Below are positions 23,660 to 32,866 of a stretch of 41,718 nt of DNA, piece by piece. The notes beneath the pieces were generated by a model. That model was given only the letters and a program-made list of their open reading frames with translations. It was not told where the DNA came from and ran no database searches. Position numbers and translations under genes: made by a program. Numbering within the stretch: position 1 is the first letter of the stretch; each line of letters begins with the position of its first letter. Origin of the DNA: Pseudomonas extremorientalis (lineage in GTDB: Bacteria; Pseudomonadota; Gammaproteobacteria; Pseudomonadales; Pseudomonadaceae); assembly GCF_001870465.1 (NCBI RefSeq), contig NZ_MDGK01000059.1:1-41718 (forward strand). The letters are read 5' to 3'.

Positions 23660-24535
23660 ATGAACGCTGAATTGATCGTCGACGCCCGCAACGCCGTGGG
23701 CGAATGCCCGGTGTGGGTGCCCGAGGAGAACGCACTGTACTGGGTGGATATTCCCAACGGTGGCCTGCAACGCTGGAGTGCTGCCACCGGCCATCTCGCC
23801 GCCTGGAAAGCCCCGCAGATGCTCGCCTGTATCGCCCGCACCGATGGCGGCAACTGGGTCGCGGGAATGGAAACCGGCTTCCTCCAACTGACCCCGCACG
23901 ACGATGGCAGCCTCGACACCACGCCGTTGGCCGGTGTCGAACACCCCCGCGCCGACATGCGCCTGAACGACGGTCGCTGTGATCGCCAGGGCCGCTTCTG
24001 GGCCGGCAGCATGGTGCTGAACATGGGCTTGAATGCGGCCGAGGGCATCCTCTACCGCTACGCTTGCGGCGCCGCGCCCCATGCACAACTGGACGGTTTC
24101 ATCACCCTCAACGGTCTGGCCTTCAGCCCGGATGGCCGTACGATGTACGCCTCGGACTCGCACCCCTTGGTGCAACAGATCTGGGCCTTCGACTACGACA
24201 CCGACACCGGTACGCCCTCCAACCGCCGCGTCTTCGTGGACATGCACAACTACCTCGGTCGCCCCGACGGCGCGGCGGTAGACGCCGACGGCTGCTACTG
24301 GATCTGCGCCAATGACGCCGGCCTGATCCACCGGTTCACCCCCGACGGCCGCCTCGACCGCTCCCTCACCGTACCGGTGAAGAAACCCACCATGTGCGCC
24401 TTCGGCGGCAGTCGCCTGGACACCCTGTTCGTCACCTCGATCCGTGACGACCAGAGTCCCCAGTCGCTGTCCGGCGGCGTGTTCGCCCTCAACCCCGGCG
24501 TTGTCGGATTGCCGGAGCCCACGTTCACCCTCTAG
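23660..24535 (+). CDS. SMP-30/gluconolactonase family aldarolactonase (UxuL-like)
   Basis: The 291-aa six-bladed beta-propeller of the SMP-30/LRE family is predicted to open the galactaro- or glucaro-lactone made by Udh. Family landmarks are GECPVWVPEENALYWVDI (with the metal-binding Glu), MRLNDGRCDRQGRFWAGSM (Asn ligand region), LNGLAFSPDGRTMYASDS (Asn/Asp ligands) and PDGAAVDADGCYWICAN. SMP-30 lactonases for aldarolactones have been described in uronate clusters of pseudomonads and relatives under the name UxuL; the assignment here is by context and family, not by a diagnostic residue. The gene begins 2 nt after udh. Confidence 0.88.
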   Translation: MNAELIVDARNAVGECPVWVPEENALYWVDIPNGGLQRWSAATGHLAAWKAPQMLACIARTDGGNWVAGMETGFLQLTPHDDGSLDTTPLAGVEHPRADMRLNDGRCDRQGRFWAGSMVLNMGLNAAEGILYRYACGAAPHAQLDGFITLNGLAFSPDGRTMYASDSHPLVQQIWAFDYDTDTGTPSNRRVFVDMHNYLGRPDGAAVDADGCYWICANDAGLIHRFTPDGRLDRSLTVPVKKPTMCAFGGSRLDTLFVTSIRDDQSPQSLSGGVFALNPGVVGLPEPTFTL

Positions 24536-24586
24536 CTGCATCGCTGTGCCTTGAATACAACAATAACAAGACAGGAGTGACACCCC

Positions 24587-25549
24587 ATGGACTTCAAACG
24601 CACCTTGCTCGCCGCTGCATGCTTGACCCTCGCCAGCGCCGCCCACGCCCTGGAAATCAAGTTCGCCGACATCCACCCTGCCGGCTACCCCACCGTCGTC
24701 GCCGAAGAAAACATGGGCAAGGCCCTGACCAAGGAAAGCAACGGCGAACTGACCTTCAAGTACTTCCCAGGCGGTGTGCTGGGCTCCGAGAAAGAAGTGG
24801 TCGAACAGGCCCAGGTCGGCGCGGTCCAGATGACCCGTGTCAGCCTCGGTATCGTCGGCCCGGTGGTGCCGGACGTGAATGTGTTCAACCTGCCGTTCGT
24901 GTTCCGTGACCAGGCGCACATGCGCAAGGTCATCGACGGCGAGATCGGCGATGAGATCCTCGCCAAGATCACCGATTCGGAATTCGGCCTGGTGGCCCTG
25001 GCCTGGATGGACGGTGGCACGCGCAACCTCTACACCAAGAAACCGGTGCGCAAGATCGAAGACCTCAAGGGCATGAAGATCCGCGTGCAAGGCAACCCGT
25101 TGTTCATCGAGGCCTTCAATGAAATGGGGGCCAACGGCATTGCCATGGACACCGGCGAGATCTTCAGCGCCCTGCAGACCGGGGTGATCGACGGCGCGGA
25201 AAACAACCCGCCGACCCTGCTCGAACACAACCACTTCCAGAACGCCAAGTACTACACCCTCACCGAACACCTGATCTTGCCCGAGCCCATCGTGATGTCG
25301 AAAATCACCTGGAACAAGCTCACTCCCGCCCAGCAGGACATGGTGAAGAAAGCCGCCAAGGCCGCCCAGGCGGACGAGCGCGTGCTGTGGGACGCCAAGT
25401 CCGCCAGCAGTGAAACCAAGCTCAAGGCCGCCGGCGTGGAATTCATCACCGTCGACAAAAAGCCCTTCTATGACGCCACCGCGCCGGTTCGCGCCAAATA
25501 CGGCGCGGCTTACGCCGATATCATCAAGCGTATCGACGCCGTTCAGTAA
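24587..25549 (+). CDS. TRAP transporter substrate-binding protein (DctP family)
   Basis: The 320-aa periplasmic binding protein has a signal peptide ending AHA. Mature EIKFADIHPAGYPT leads into the DctP fold. The central GMKIRVQGNPLFIEAFNEMG region contains the Arg that binds ligand carboxylate in this family. DTGEIFSALQTGVIDGAENNP is the standard second-lobe motif. In this operon the ligand should be a hexuronate. The start ATG at 24587 has GGAGTGA upstream. It is followed by the small and large membrane subunits in the standard P-Q-M order. Confidence 0.92.
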   Translation: MDFKRTLLAAACLTLASAAHALEIKFADIHPAGYPTVVAEENMGKALTKESNGELTFKYFPGGVLGSEKEVVEQAQVGAVQMTRVSLGIVGPVVPDVNVFNLPFVFRDQAHMRKVIDGEIGDEILAKITDSEFGLVALAWMDGGTRNLYTKKPVRKIEDLKGMKIRVQGNPLFIEAFNEMGANGIAMDTGEIFSALQTGVIDGAENNPPTLLEHNHFQNAKYYTLTEHLILPEPIVMSKITWNKLTPAQQDMVKKAAKAAQADERVLWDAKSASSETKLKAAGVEFITVDKKPFYDATAPVRAKYGAAYADIIKRIDAVQ

Positions 25550-25613
25550 CGCCCTCCTTCTCTAGCAAGGCCCGGCGCGGTCGGCACCGACGCGCCCGGT
25601 TACGGTGAACGCC

Positions 25614-26141
25614 ATGAAGAATTTACTGCTGCGCATCAACGACCGCCTGTACATGACCTGTATCTGGGTCGCCGGCCTCTCGGTACTGGGGGTTGCGCTG
25701 ATCATCCCCTGGGGCATCTTCGCCCGCTACGTCCTCGGCACCGGCGCCAGTTGGCCGGAACCCACCGCCATCCTGCTGATGCTGATCTTCACCTTCGTCG
25801 GCGCCGCCGCCAGTTACCGCGCGGGTGCGCATATGTCGGTGGCGGTGGTGACTGACCGCCTGCCGCCACGCCAACGCCAGATCGCCGGCATCGTCGCGCA
25901 ACTGCTGATGGCGACCATCTGCCTGTTCATGGCCGTGTGGGGCACCAAGTTGTGCCTGTCCACCTGGAACCAGTTCATGAGCGCCATCCCCACACTGCGC
26001 GTGGGCATCACCTATATGCCAATCCCCATCGGCGGGCTGCTGACCCTGGTGTTCGTGCTGGAAAAACTCCTGCTCGGCGACCAGAGCCAGCGGCGCGTGG
26101 TGCGGTTCGACCTGGTGGAAGAAAACGAAGGGGCTGCCTGA
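25614..26141 (+). CDS. TRAP transporter small permease subunit (DctQ family)
   Basis: The 175-aa protein has four hydrophobic helices, the expected DctQ topology. It contains FARYVLGTGASWPEP, a conserved small-subunit segment with Trp-Pro-Glu. The ATG at 25614 with GGTGA just upstream is preferred over GTG at 25605, which would add three residues. Its stop lies 1 nt before the DctM start. It pairs with the large subunit to form the Na+-coupled TRAP membrane complex. Confidence 0.9.
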   Translation: MKNLLLRINDRLYMTCIWVAGLSVLGVALIIPWGIFARYVLGTGASWPEPTAILLMLIFTFVGAAASYRAGAHMSVAVVTDRLPPRQRQIAGIVAQLLMATICLFMAVWGTKLCLSTWNQFMSAIPTLRVGITYMPIPIGGLLTLVFVLEKLLLGDQSQRRVVRFDLVEENEGAA

Positions 26142-26142
26142 A

Positions 26143-27423
26143 ATGGATGCAGTGATTCTGTTGGGCAGTTTTATCGCCTTGATCCTGCTGGGCATGCCAG
26201 TGGCCTATGCCCTGGGGATGTCGGCACTGATCGGCGCGTGGTGGATCGACATCCCGTTCCAGGCCCTGATGATTCAGGTGGCCGGGGGCGTGAACAAGTT
26301 TTCGCTGATGGCGATTCCGTTCTTTGTGCTGGCCGGGGCGATCATGGCCGAGGGTGGCATGTCACGTCGGCTGGTGGCGTTTGCCGGGGTGCTGGTGGGC
26401 TTTGTGCGCGGCGGCCTGTCCCTTGTCAATATCATGGCCTCGACGTTCTTCGGCGCCATCTCCGGCTCCTCGGTGGCCGATACCGCCTCGGTCGGCTCGG
26501 TGCTGATCCCGGAAATGGAACGCCGTGGGTACCCGCGGGAATTTGCCACCGCCGTGACCGTCAGCGGTTCGGTGCAGGCGTTGCTGACGCCACCCAGCCA
26601 CAATTCGGTGCTCTACTCCCTGGCCGCCGGCGGCACCGTGTCCATCGCCTCGCTGTTCATGGCCGGCGTGGTGCCGGGCCTGTTGATGAGCGCCTGCCTG
26701 ATGGTGCTGTGCCTGATCTTCGCGAAAAAGCGCAACTACCCCAAGGGCGAAGTCATTCCCCTGAAGCAGGCGCTGAAGATCGCCGCCGATGCCCTCTGGG
26801 GCCTGATGGCCATGGTGATCATCCTCGGCGGCATCCTCTCGGGCATCTTCACCGCCACCGAATCGGCCGCGATTGCCGTGCTGTGGGCATTCTTCGTGAC
26901 CATGTTCATCTACCGCGACTACAAATGGCGCGAGCTGCCCAAGCTGATGCACCGCACGGTGCGCACCATTTCCATCGTGATGATCCTGATCGCCTTCGCC
27001 GCCAGCTTCGGCTACATCATGACCCTGATGCAGATCCCGGCGAAGATCACCACGGCGTTCCTGACCCTGTCGGACAACCGCTACGTGATCCTGATGTGCA
27101 TCAACATCATGCTGCTGTTGCTCGGCACGGTGATGGACATGGCGCCGCTGATCCTGATCCTCACGCCGATCCTGCTGCCGGTGGTGCTCGGGCTGGGTGT
27201 CGATCCGGTGCACTTCGGCATGATCATGCTGGTCAACCTCGGCATCGGCCTGATCACCCCACCGGTGGGCGCGGTGTTGTTCGTGGGCGCCGCAGTGGGC
27301 AAGGTGAGCATCGAGAAGACCGTGAAAGCGCTGCTGCCGTTCTATGGGGTGCTGTTCCTGATCCTGATGGCGGTGACCTACATTCCGGCGCTGTCGTTGT
27401 GGCTGCCAAGCGTGGTGCTGTGA
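26143..27423 (+). CDS. TRAP transporter large permease subunit (DctM family)
   Basis: The 426-aa integral membrane protein has 11-13 hydrophobic segments and is the Na+/substrate-translocating part of the TRAP system. DctM signatures are FSLMAIPFFVLAGAIMAEGGM, SSVADTASVGSVLIPEM, GIFTATESAAIAV and LGIGLITPPVGAVLF. The stop overlaps the downstream epimerase start (TGATG). The complete TRAP set beside udh and a matching porin gives outer- and inner-membrane uptake for the same substrate. Confidence 0.94.
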   Translation: MDAVILLGSFIALILLGMPVAYALGMSALIGAWWIDIPFQALMIQVAGGVNKFSLMAIPFFVLAGAIMAEGGMSRRLVAFAGVLVGFVRGGLSLVNIMASTFFGAISGSSVADTASVGSVLIPEMERRGYPREFATAVTVSGSVQALLTPPSHNSVLYSLAAGGTVSIASLFMAGVVPGLLMSACLMVLCLIFAKKRNYPKGEVIPLKQALKIAADALWGLMAMVIILGGILSGIFTATESAAIAVLWAFFVTMFIYRDYKWRELPKLMHRTVRTISIVMILIAFAASFGYIMTLMQIPAKITTAFLTLSDNRYVILMCINIMLLLLGTVMDMAPLILILTPILLPVVLGLGVDPVHFGMIMLVNLGIGLITPPVGAVLFVGAAVGKVSIEKTVKALLPFYGVLFLILMAVTYIPALSLWLPSVVL

Positions 27424-28319
27424 TGCTGATCGAACTGGAAGACAACCTGACCCACCTCACCCTGGCCCCGGCCGTGGGCGCAAGCATCGTCAACTGGCGC
27501 GTGCGGGCCAGCGGCCAGCCGTTGTTGCGCCACAGCGACCAACAGGCCCTGGATACGGGCCTGCCGGGCAAACTCGGCTGTTATCCGCTGGCACCCTGGT
27601 CTAACCGGATCGCCCAAGGCGGGTTCGATAACCCCGACGGCTGGCTGGCGCTCGCGCCGAACAGCCTGACCGACCCACTGCCCATCCATGGGTCGGCCTG
27701 GCAACAGGCGTGGCAGGTAGTCAGCCAGTCGGCGGACGAAGTGGTGCTGGAACTGCTGTGCGACACACCGTTCGCCTATCGCGCCGAGCAGCGGTTTTGC
27801 TTGCGCGACGGTGAACTGAGCATCACGTTGCGGGTGACTCATCTGGCGGATAACCCCGCGTGGCATGGCTTGGGATTGCATCCCTACCTGCCGCGCACAC
27901 CACAAACGCGGTTGCAGGCAAAGGCCTCGCAGGTGTGGATGAGTGATGCGTCGAAACTGCCCATGGGGCTGGCACCCGTGCCGGCCGCCTGGGACTTCCA
28001 GACGTTGAAGACCTTGCCGGAAGGCCTGGTGGACAATGGCTTTTGCCAGTGGGACGGGCATTGCCTGATCGAGCAGCCAGAGTTGGGCTACACGCTGGAA
28101 TGCCAGGCCACCGGCGCCGACTACTTTCTGCTGTACTGCCCACCGGGGCTGGGGTTCTTCTGCATCGAACCGGTGAGCCATCCGGTGAATGCCCATCACC
28201 TGGCCGGACGGCCGGGCCTGAAACTGCTGGAACACAATCAGTTGGTACAACTCAACTTCAAGCTCAAATACATACAACATGTGGGAGGGGGCTTGCCCCC
28301 GATGGCGGTGAATCAGTAA
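27423..28319 (+). CDS. Aldose-1-epimerase-like mutarotase with REP-derived C-terminus
   Basis: The 298-aa galactose-mutarotase-fold protein is probably for hexuronate anomers taken up by the TRAP system. Family landmarks are the Asn-Arg motif in YPLAPWSNRIAQG, PIHGSAWQQAW, the catalytic-type GLHPYLP, and FFCIEPVSHPVNA with the likely catalytic Glu. The native fold seems to end near LVQLNFKLKYI. The last 13 codons (from 28281) lie in a REP element and read HVGGGLPPMAVNQ, so an ancestral stop was probably lost or displaced by REP insertion. It overlaps the DctM stop by one base and is the last gene of the udh operon. Confidence 0.88.
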   Translation: MLIELEDNLTHLTLAPAVGASIVNWRVRASGQPLLRHSDQQALDTGLPGKLGCYPLAPWSNRIAQGGFDNPDGWLALAPNSLTDPLPIHGSAWQQAWQVVSQSADEVVLELLCDTPFAYRAEQRFCLRDGELSITLRVTHLADNPAWHGLGLHPYLPRTPQTRLQAKASQVWMSDASKLPMGLAPVPAAWDFQTLKTLPEGLVDNGFCQWDGHCLIEQPELGYTLECQATGADYFLLYCPPGLGFFCIEPVSHPVNAHHLAGRPGLKLLEHNQLVQLNFKLKYIQHVGGGLPPMAVNQ

Positions 28320-28367
28320 TACAGCGGTGGCTGAGACACCGCTATCGGGGGCAAGCCCCTTCCCACA
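28280..28367. repeat. REPIN overlapping the end of the mutarotase gene
   Basis: A forward REP (TGTGGGAGG from 28280) and an inverted REP (from 28344, ending 28367 with one C to T change in the arm) form a pair. The first REP is wholly inside the upstream reading frame. Confidence 0.9.
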
Positions 28368-28385
28368 GTTTTGATGTGTGTTGAG

Positions 28386-29537
28386 TCAGGGTGGAGCGTT
28401 TTTCAGGCGCCCGGCAGTGTCGATACTGACGACCACCGACAACCCAGGCCGCAACCGCTCGCTCTCGGCCTGGTTCGGATCTACGGTGATCCGCACCGGC
28501 ACGCGCTGGGCGATCTTCACGAAGTTGCCGGTGGCGTTGTCCGCCTGCAACAGGCTGAACTCCGAACCGGTGGCCGGGGAAATATGCTGCACCGTGCCGT
28601 GGAATTTGCGGTGGTTCAAGGCATCTACCGTGAAGGTCACCGGCTGGCCGACCTGCACGTTGTCCATCTGGGTTTCCTTCATGTTGGCAATCACCCACAG
28701 CTGCGGCGGCACCAGCGCCATCAGTTGCGCGCCGGAGTTGACGTAGGCCCCCAGGCGCACGCCAATCTGCCCCAACTGACCGTCACGCGGCGCAGTGATG
28801 CGGGTGTTGGACAGGTCGATACGCGCCAGCTCCACCGCGGCCTCGGCACTCGCTACGGCAGCTTCCAGGGAGCCACGGTTGACGATCACTGTCTGCAGGT
28901 CCTGTCGTGCGATTTCCAGGCTGGCCTGGGCTTGCGCCACGGCGGCGATGGTCTGTGCATTGGCGGCGCGGGTCACGTCCAGCTCGCGCCTGGACACTGA
29001 GCCGTCGCTGATCAGTTCTTCATTGCGGCGCAAATCGGCCGTGCTTTTGCGGGCTTGTGCCTGGCTGTCCACCAAGGCTGCCTGGCGCAGCTTGATGGTG
29101 GCTTCGGCGCTGTTGCGCTGCTGCACCACATTCGCCAGCGAGGCCTTCTGCACCGCCAGTTGCGCCAACGCCTGGTCCAGGCGCTGTTTGTAGATGCGAT
29201 CGTCGAGGCGCACCAGCAGGTCACCGGCCTTGACGTGTTGGAAGTCCTGCACCGGCACTTCGAACACATAGCCGCTCAGTTGCGGGCCGATGATCGTCAC
29301 CTGCCCACGCACCAGGGCGTTCTCGGTGGTTTCCACGGCGCTGCTGAACGGCGGCAACTGCCAGGCATACAACACGATCAGCACCCCGACAATGGCAATC
29401 GCGGCAAACCCCAGCGATGAGACGATGCGCACCCGCAGGGAACGTGGCTCGGTGACCGAGGCGCCTGGCGGCGTGGTGCCTTCCGGGGTGGCGGCGATGG
29501 CGTTGGTGGTCGTGGTGGTGGAAGTCGGTTCGGTCAT
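28386..29537 (-). CDS. HlyD/EmrA-family membrane fusion protein
   Basis: The 383-aa periplasmic adaptor serves the MFS exporter encoded just upstream. It has a Thr/Pro-rich cytoplasmic N-terminus and one membrane helix (about residues 38-58). The first biotinyl-lipoyl half is around VTIIGPQLSGYVFEVPVQD, with a long Ala/Gln/Arg coiled-coil hairpin, and the second half is near ITAPRDGQLGQIGVRLG. The start ATG at 29537 overlaps the MFS stop by 4 nt (ATGA); a longer in-frame start within the MFS gene is rejected. No outer-membrane factor gene follows, so it would need a shared one encoded elsewhere. Confidence 0.9.
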   Translation of the reverse strand: MTEPTSTTTTTNAIAATPEGTTPPGASVTEPRSLRVRIVSSLGFAAIAIVGVLIVLYAWQLPPFSSAVETTENALVRGQVTIIGPQLSGYVFEVPVQDFQHVKAGDLLVRLDDRIYKQRLDQALAQLAVQKASLANVVQQRNSAEATIKLRQAALVDSQAQARKSTADLRRNEELISDGSVSRRELDVTRAANAQTIAAVAQAQASLEIARQDLQTVIVNRGSLEAAVASAEAAVELARIDLSNTRITAPRDGQLGQIGVRLGAYVNSGAQLMALVPPQLWVIANMKETQMDNVQVGQPVTFTVDALNHRKFHGTVQHISPATGSEFSLLQADNATGNFVKIAQRVPVRITVDPNQAESERLRPGLSVVVSIDTAGRLKNAPP

Positions 29538-31180
29538 GAAGAAGCGCCGCTGGGTTGAACGGGAGGGGCTGCTGTTTTGGTCGTGCTCATCAGCCACAGG
29601 CTGCGGATAAAGATCCAGATCATGGTCAGTATCGCGATGATCGCGATCAGCATGAAGACATCGTTGTAGGCCATCACGTTCGCCTCGCGGGTCGCCGCCG
29701 TGGCCAGGCTGCGAATGCCCATGAGGTTGCGCAACTCGGGGTCGGCGACAATGCCGCCATAGGCCGAACCGCCGCTCGATACCCGCGCGGCCACACGCGG
29801 ATCGAGCAGGGTCAAGTGCTCGACGATCATGCTGGAGTGGTACTTCTCGCGCACGATCTGGAACGTGCCCAGCAACGCCGCGCCAATCAGGCCGCCGAGG
29901 TTCTGGCAGATACCGAACATCACCGAGAAACTCACCAGGTTGCGCGGGTTGGCCAGCACGTTCCTGGTGCCCAGCACCATGGTCGGCCCCAGGAAGAATG
30001 TACCGCCGAAGCCTAGCAGGAACTGGCTGACATACAGGTTCTGCGGCCGGGTCAGGTTGCTGGAAAAACTGTCCATCACCGACCCGGTGGCCATCAGAGC
30101 CAGGGAGATCACCAGCGGCATCAACAGGTGCGCGGGGTTGATGGTCAACGCACTCACCGCCAGCCCGGCAATCGCCCCCGCGAGCATCACCACATACAGG
30201 GTGTGCATCTGCTGGTAGCTCATGTTCAACATCTGCATGAAACCCACGGCGCCGGTGGACTGCTCGGACAACACCATGCGGATCAGGATCACCGCCAGCG
30301 CCAGGCGGATCATCACGCCACTGCCCAGCCAGCGGGTCATCAGCATCGGGTTGGCGCGGTTATGCTCGATGGCCAGGCCGGCCATGATCAGCACCAGGGA
30401 ACAGGCCGAGGCCACGCCGATCCACGGTGCTTCCAGCCACCAGTCGATGCGGCCCAGGGACAGCACGGCGCAGAGCAAGGCGACACCGGTGGCAAGGATG
30501 GCGAAGGTGAGGAAGTCGAGTTTCTCGAAGGTCTTGAAGCGGTCGCCGGGCGGGAGTTTAAGCAGGAATACGCAGCCCAGGCAGATCAACGCCATGCCCA
30601 GTTCAAACAGATACAACCCGCGCCATTCAGCAATTTGCAGCAAGTCTTCGGAGAACAGGCGCGCCAGTGGCAACGCCAACTGCGCCGTACCCAACCCCAG
30701 CACCAGGGACTTCAAGCGCCACTTGGCCGGGAACGCCTGGATCATGTAGTACAAACCCAGCGAACTCAGCGCCGCCCCCACCATGCCATGGGCCGCGCGC
30801 ACCGCGATGGCCGAGCTGAGGTCGTTGACGAACAAGTGGCCGAAAGTCACCAAGGCGTACAGCACCAGGAACACCTCGGTAAATGCACGCAGCCCGAACT
30901 GCTGGCGGAACTTCACCAGCAGCAGGTTCATGCACACGTTGGTCATCACATAGGCGGCGGGCAGCCAGGCCATTTCAGCGGTGGTCGCGCCGAGTGCGCC
31001 CTGCAGGTATTGCAGGTTGGCGATGACCAGCGCGTTTCCCAACCCACCGGTAATCGCCACCAGCACGCCCACCATCGCGAACAGCCAACGCTTGTGCGTC
31101 GGGTGCAGCGGCGTAGACGGCGAACCGGGCAGGCTCGGGCGCTCGTGGGGCTCCCAGGTGTGGGGGGTGTATTTGTTCAT
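29534..31180 (-). CDS. DHA2/EmrB-type MFS exporter
   Basis: This 548-aa inner-membrane drug:H+ antiporter has about 14 hydrophobic segments. The N-terminal part contains ANLQYLQGALGATTAEMAWLPAAY, whose start is typical of DHA2 proteins. A large periplasmic loop precedes the last helix (around YHSSMIVEHLTLLDPRVAARV), as in EmrB-like exporters. Translational coupling with the EmrA-like gene makes an EmrAB-type pair. Neither a MarR- nor LysR-type regulator nor a TolC-like gene is adjacent. Substrate is unknown. The ATG at 31180 has a weak ribosome site (GAG). Confidence 0.9.
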   Translation of the reverse strand: MNKYTPHTWEPHERPSLPGSPSTPLHPTHKRWLFAMVGVLVAITGGLGNALVIANLQYLQGALGATTAEMAWLPAAYVMTNVCMNLLLVKFRQQFGLRAFTEVFLVLYALVTFGHLFVNDLSSAIAVRAAHGMVGAALSSLGLYYMIQAFPAKWRLKSLVLGLGTAQLALPLARLFSEDLLQIAEWRGLYLFELGMALICLGCVFLLKLPPGDRFKTFEKLDFLTFAILATGVALLCAVLSLGRIDWWLEAPWIGVASACSLVLIMAGLAIEHNRANPMLMTRWLGSGVMIRLALAVILIRMVLSEQSTGAVGFMQMLNMSYQQMHTLYVVMLAGAIAGLAVSALTINPAHLLMPLVISLALMATGSVMDSFSSNLTRPQNLYVSQFLLGFGGTFFLGPTMVLGTRNVLANPRNLVSFSVMFGICQNLGGLIGAALLGTFQIVREKYHSSMIVEHLTLLDPRVAARVSSGGSAYGGIVADPELRNLMGIRSLATAATREANVMAYNDVFMLIAIIAILTMIWIFIRSLWLMSTTKTAAPPVQPSGASS

Positions 31181-31338
31181 TCGATGACTCAGGTAAACCC
31201 ATACTCAGAGACAGTAAACCTGAGCGGAGTTCATCTTGCCATGTCGAGGGCATAATTGATGCGAAGAACAGGCATCACCTGAAATGTGCGAGGGCAAGTC
31301 GACTCGGCGCCCTGCCCCCCCTGGGATGTCCTGCGTAT

Positions 31339-32802
31339 TCAGATCCAGCCGAGCCAACTCCAGTAGGTCGCAGCGAATACCAGCATCAACAGGTAGCCAA
31401 CCAGCGTCACCAGAACCCCCACCTTGGCGAACTGCCGCGCCGTGAACGTCCCGGTCCCCAGGCACACCATGTTCTGCGGCGCATTGATCGGCAGGATAAA
31501 CCCGTAGCTCATCACAAACCCCAGGAGCATGGTCATGCCCAACCGGCTGAAATCCCCCGGCAAGGTCTGCAACACCGCGATCAGGATCGGCAACAGCGCC
31601 GAGGTCAACGCGGTGGCGCTGGCGAAGCCCAGGTGGATCAGGATCAGGAACGCACCAAGAATCGCAAACACACCCAGCGGCCCCACCTGGTCAAGCCCGG
31701 TATGCGCCACCACTTGCGCGCCCAGCCATTGCCCGGCCTGGGTGGTCAGCAGCGCCGTTCCCAGACTGATGCCTACCCCGAACACGATCACCGTTCCCCA
31801 CGGAATGCGCGACTGCACATCCTTCCAGGTCATCACGCCGATACCCGGCAATAACAGGAACACCAGGCCGGCGTAGGTGGTCGAGGTGGTGTCGAAACTG
31901 TGCAGGCGCCCTTCCGTGGCCCAGGCCAGTAGCAGCAACACCGAAACGCTCAACAGGCGCTTCTGCGCGCCGGTCATCGGCCCTATCTCCACCAGTGACT
32001 GCGCCACCGCCTCTTTACCGCCGGGGATGCTGTCGGTCTCCGGCGGCAGCAACTTGAGCACGAGGAACAGCAACACCGCCGACATGATCAACGCCCACGG
32101 CGCGCCGGCAATCAGCCAGTCGATCCACGACACGCGCTGGCCAAGCATCTTGTCCATGAAACCGACGGTGAGCAGGTTCTGCGCGGCGGCGGTCTGGATG
32201 CCGACGTTCCAGATGCTGGTGCCCTGGGCCACCACGATCATGATGCCGGCGGCGATATTCGAGCGTTTGTCCACGCCGAACGCGGCGATCACGCCCATCA
32301 TGATCGGCACCACGCAGGCACTGCGCGCCGTGGCGCTGGGCACCACGAGGCTGAGCAGCACCGTCACCGCAATCGCCCCCAGCAGGATGCGCCGGGTGCT
32401 GGTGCCGACCCGGCTCAGGGTCACCAAGGCGATACGCCGGTCCAGGCCGGTGTGGGTCATGGCTGCTGCGATAAACAGCGCCCCGGCCACCAGCGCCAGC
32501 GCCGGGTTGGAAAACCCGGTGAGCGCCATGCTGATCGCCGGGCTGGTGCCGATCACATGCGCGGGGTCCTGCAACGACGGCGCGGTGCCCAGCAGAAAGG
32601 CCATCAGCGACGTGATCATGATCGCACTGGCTTCATAGGACACCGCTTCAGTGATCCACACCACCACGGCAAACGCGAGGATCGCCAGCATGCGGTGCCC
32701 GGCGACCGGCAAGTCGGCGGGCACCGGCAACAGCAGCACCCCGGCCATCACCAACACGGCGACGACCAGGCCCAGGGGTAATTTGAAAGATGCCGCACTC
32801 AT
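31339..32802 (-). CDS. DASS-family (SLC13-like) anion:Na+ symporter
   Basis: The 487-aa polytopic membrane protein of the divalent anion:Na+ symporter family has more than ten hydrophobic segments. Two internally related regions each contain re-entrant loop motifs: VPSATARSACVVPIMMG in the first half and FASATALTSALLPI in the second, followed by LPINAPQNMVCLGTG, near the Ser-Asn-Thr-type sodium/carboxylate sites. The substrate could be a dicarboxylate, tricarboxylate or sulfate; sequence alone does not settle it. The ATG at 32802 with GGAG upstream is chosen over a TTG 12 nt earlier. It stands alone between the export pair and the histidine kinase gene. Confidence 0.85.
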   Translation of the reverse strand: MSAASFKLPLGLVVAVLVMAGVLLLPVPADLPVAGHRMLAILAFAVVVWITEAVSYEASAIMITSLMAFLLGTAPSLQDPAHVIGTSPAISMALTGFSNPALALVAGALFIAAAMTHTGLDRRIALVTLSRVGTSTRRILLGAIAVTVLLSLVVPSATARSACVVPIMMGVIAAFGVDKRSNIAAGIMIVVAQGTSIWNVGIQTAAAQNLLTVGFMDKMLGQRVSWIDWLIAGAPWALIMSAVLLFLVLKLLPPETDSIPGGKEAVAQSLVEIGPMTGAQKRLLSVSVLLLLAWATEGRLHSFDTTSTTYAGLVFLLLPGIGVMTWKDVQSRIPWGTVIVFGVGISLGTALLTTQAGQWLGAQVVAHTGLDQVGPLGVFAILGAFLILIHLGFASATALTSALLPILIAVLQTLPGDFSRLGMTMLLGFVMSYGFILPINAPQNMVCLGTGTFTARQFAKVGVLVTLVGYLLMLVFAATYWSWLGWI

Positions 32803-32866
32803 GGGCCACTCCAAGGCTCTAGATCAGGCCTTGAGCATGGGCTAAAAGCACCTGCGACGTGTTGAC

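Noticed and set aside
26238..28319. Long frame suggesting a fusion protein ending in the mutarotase
   Set aside because: The first part runs out of frame through the dctM gene; the mutarotase start at 27423 overlaps the dctM stop in normal operon style.
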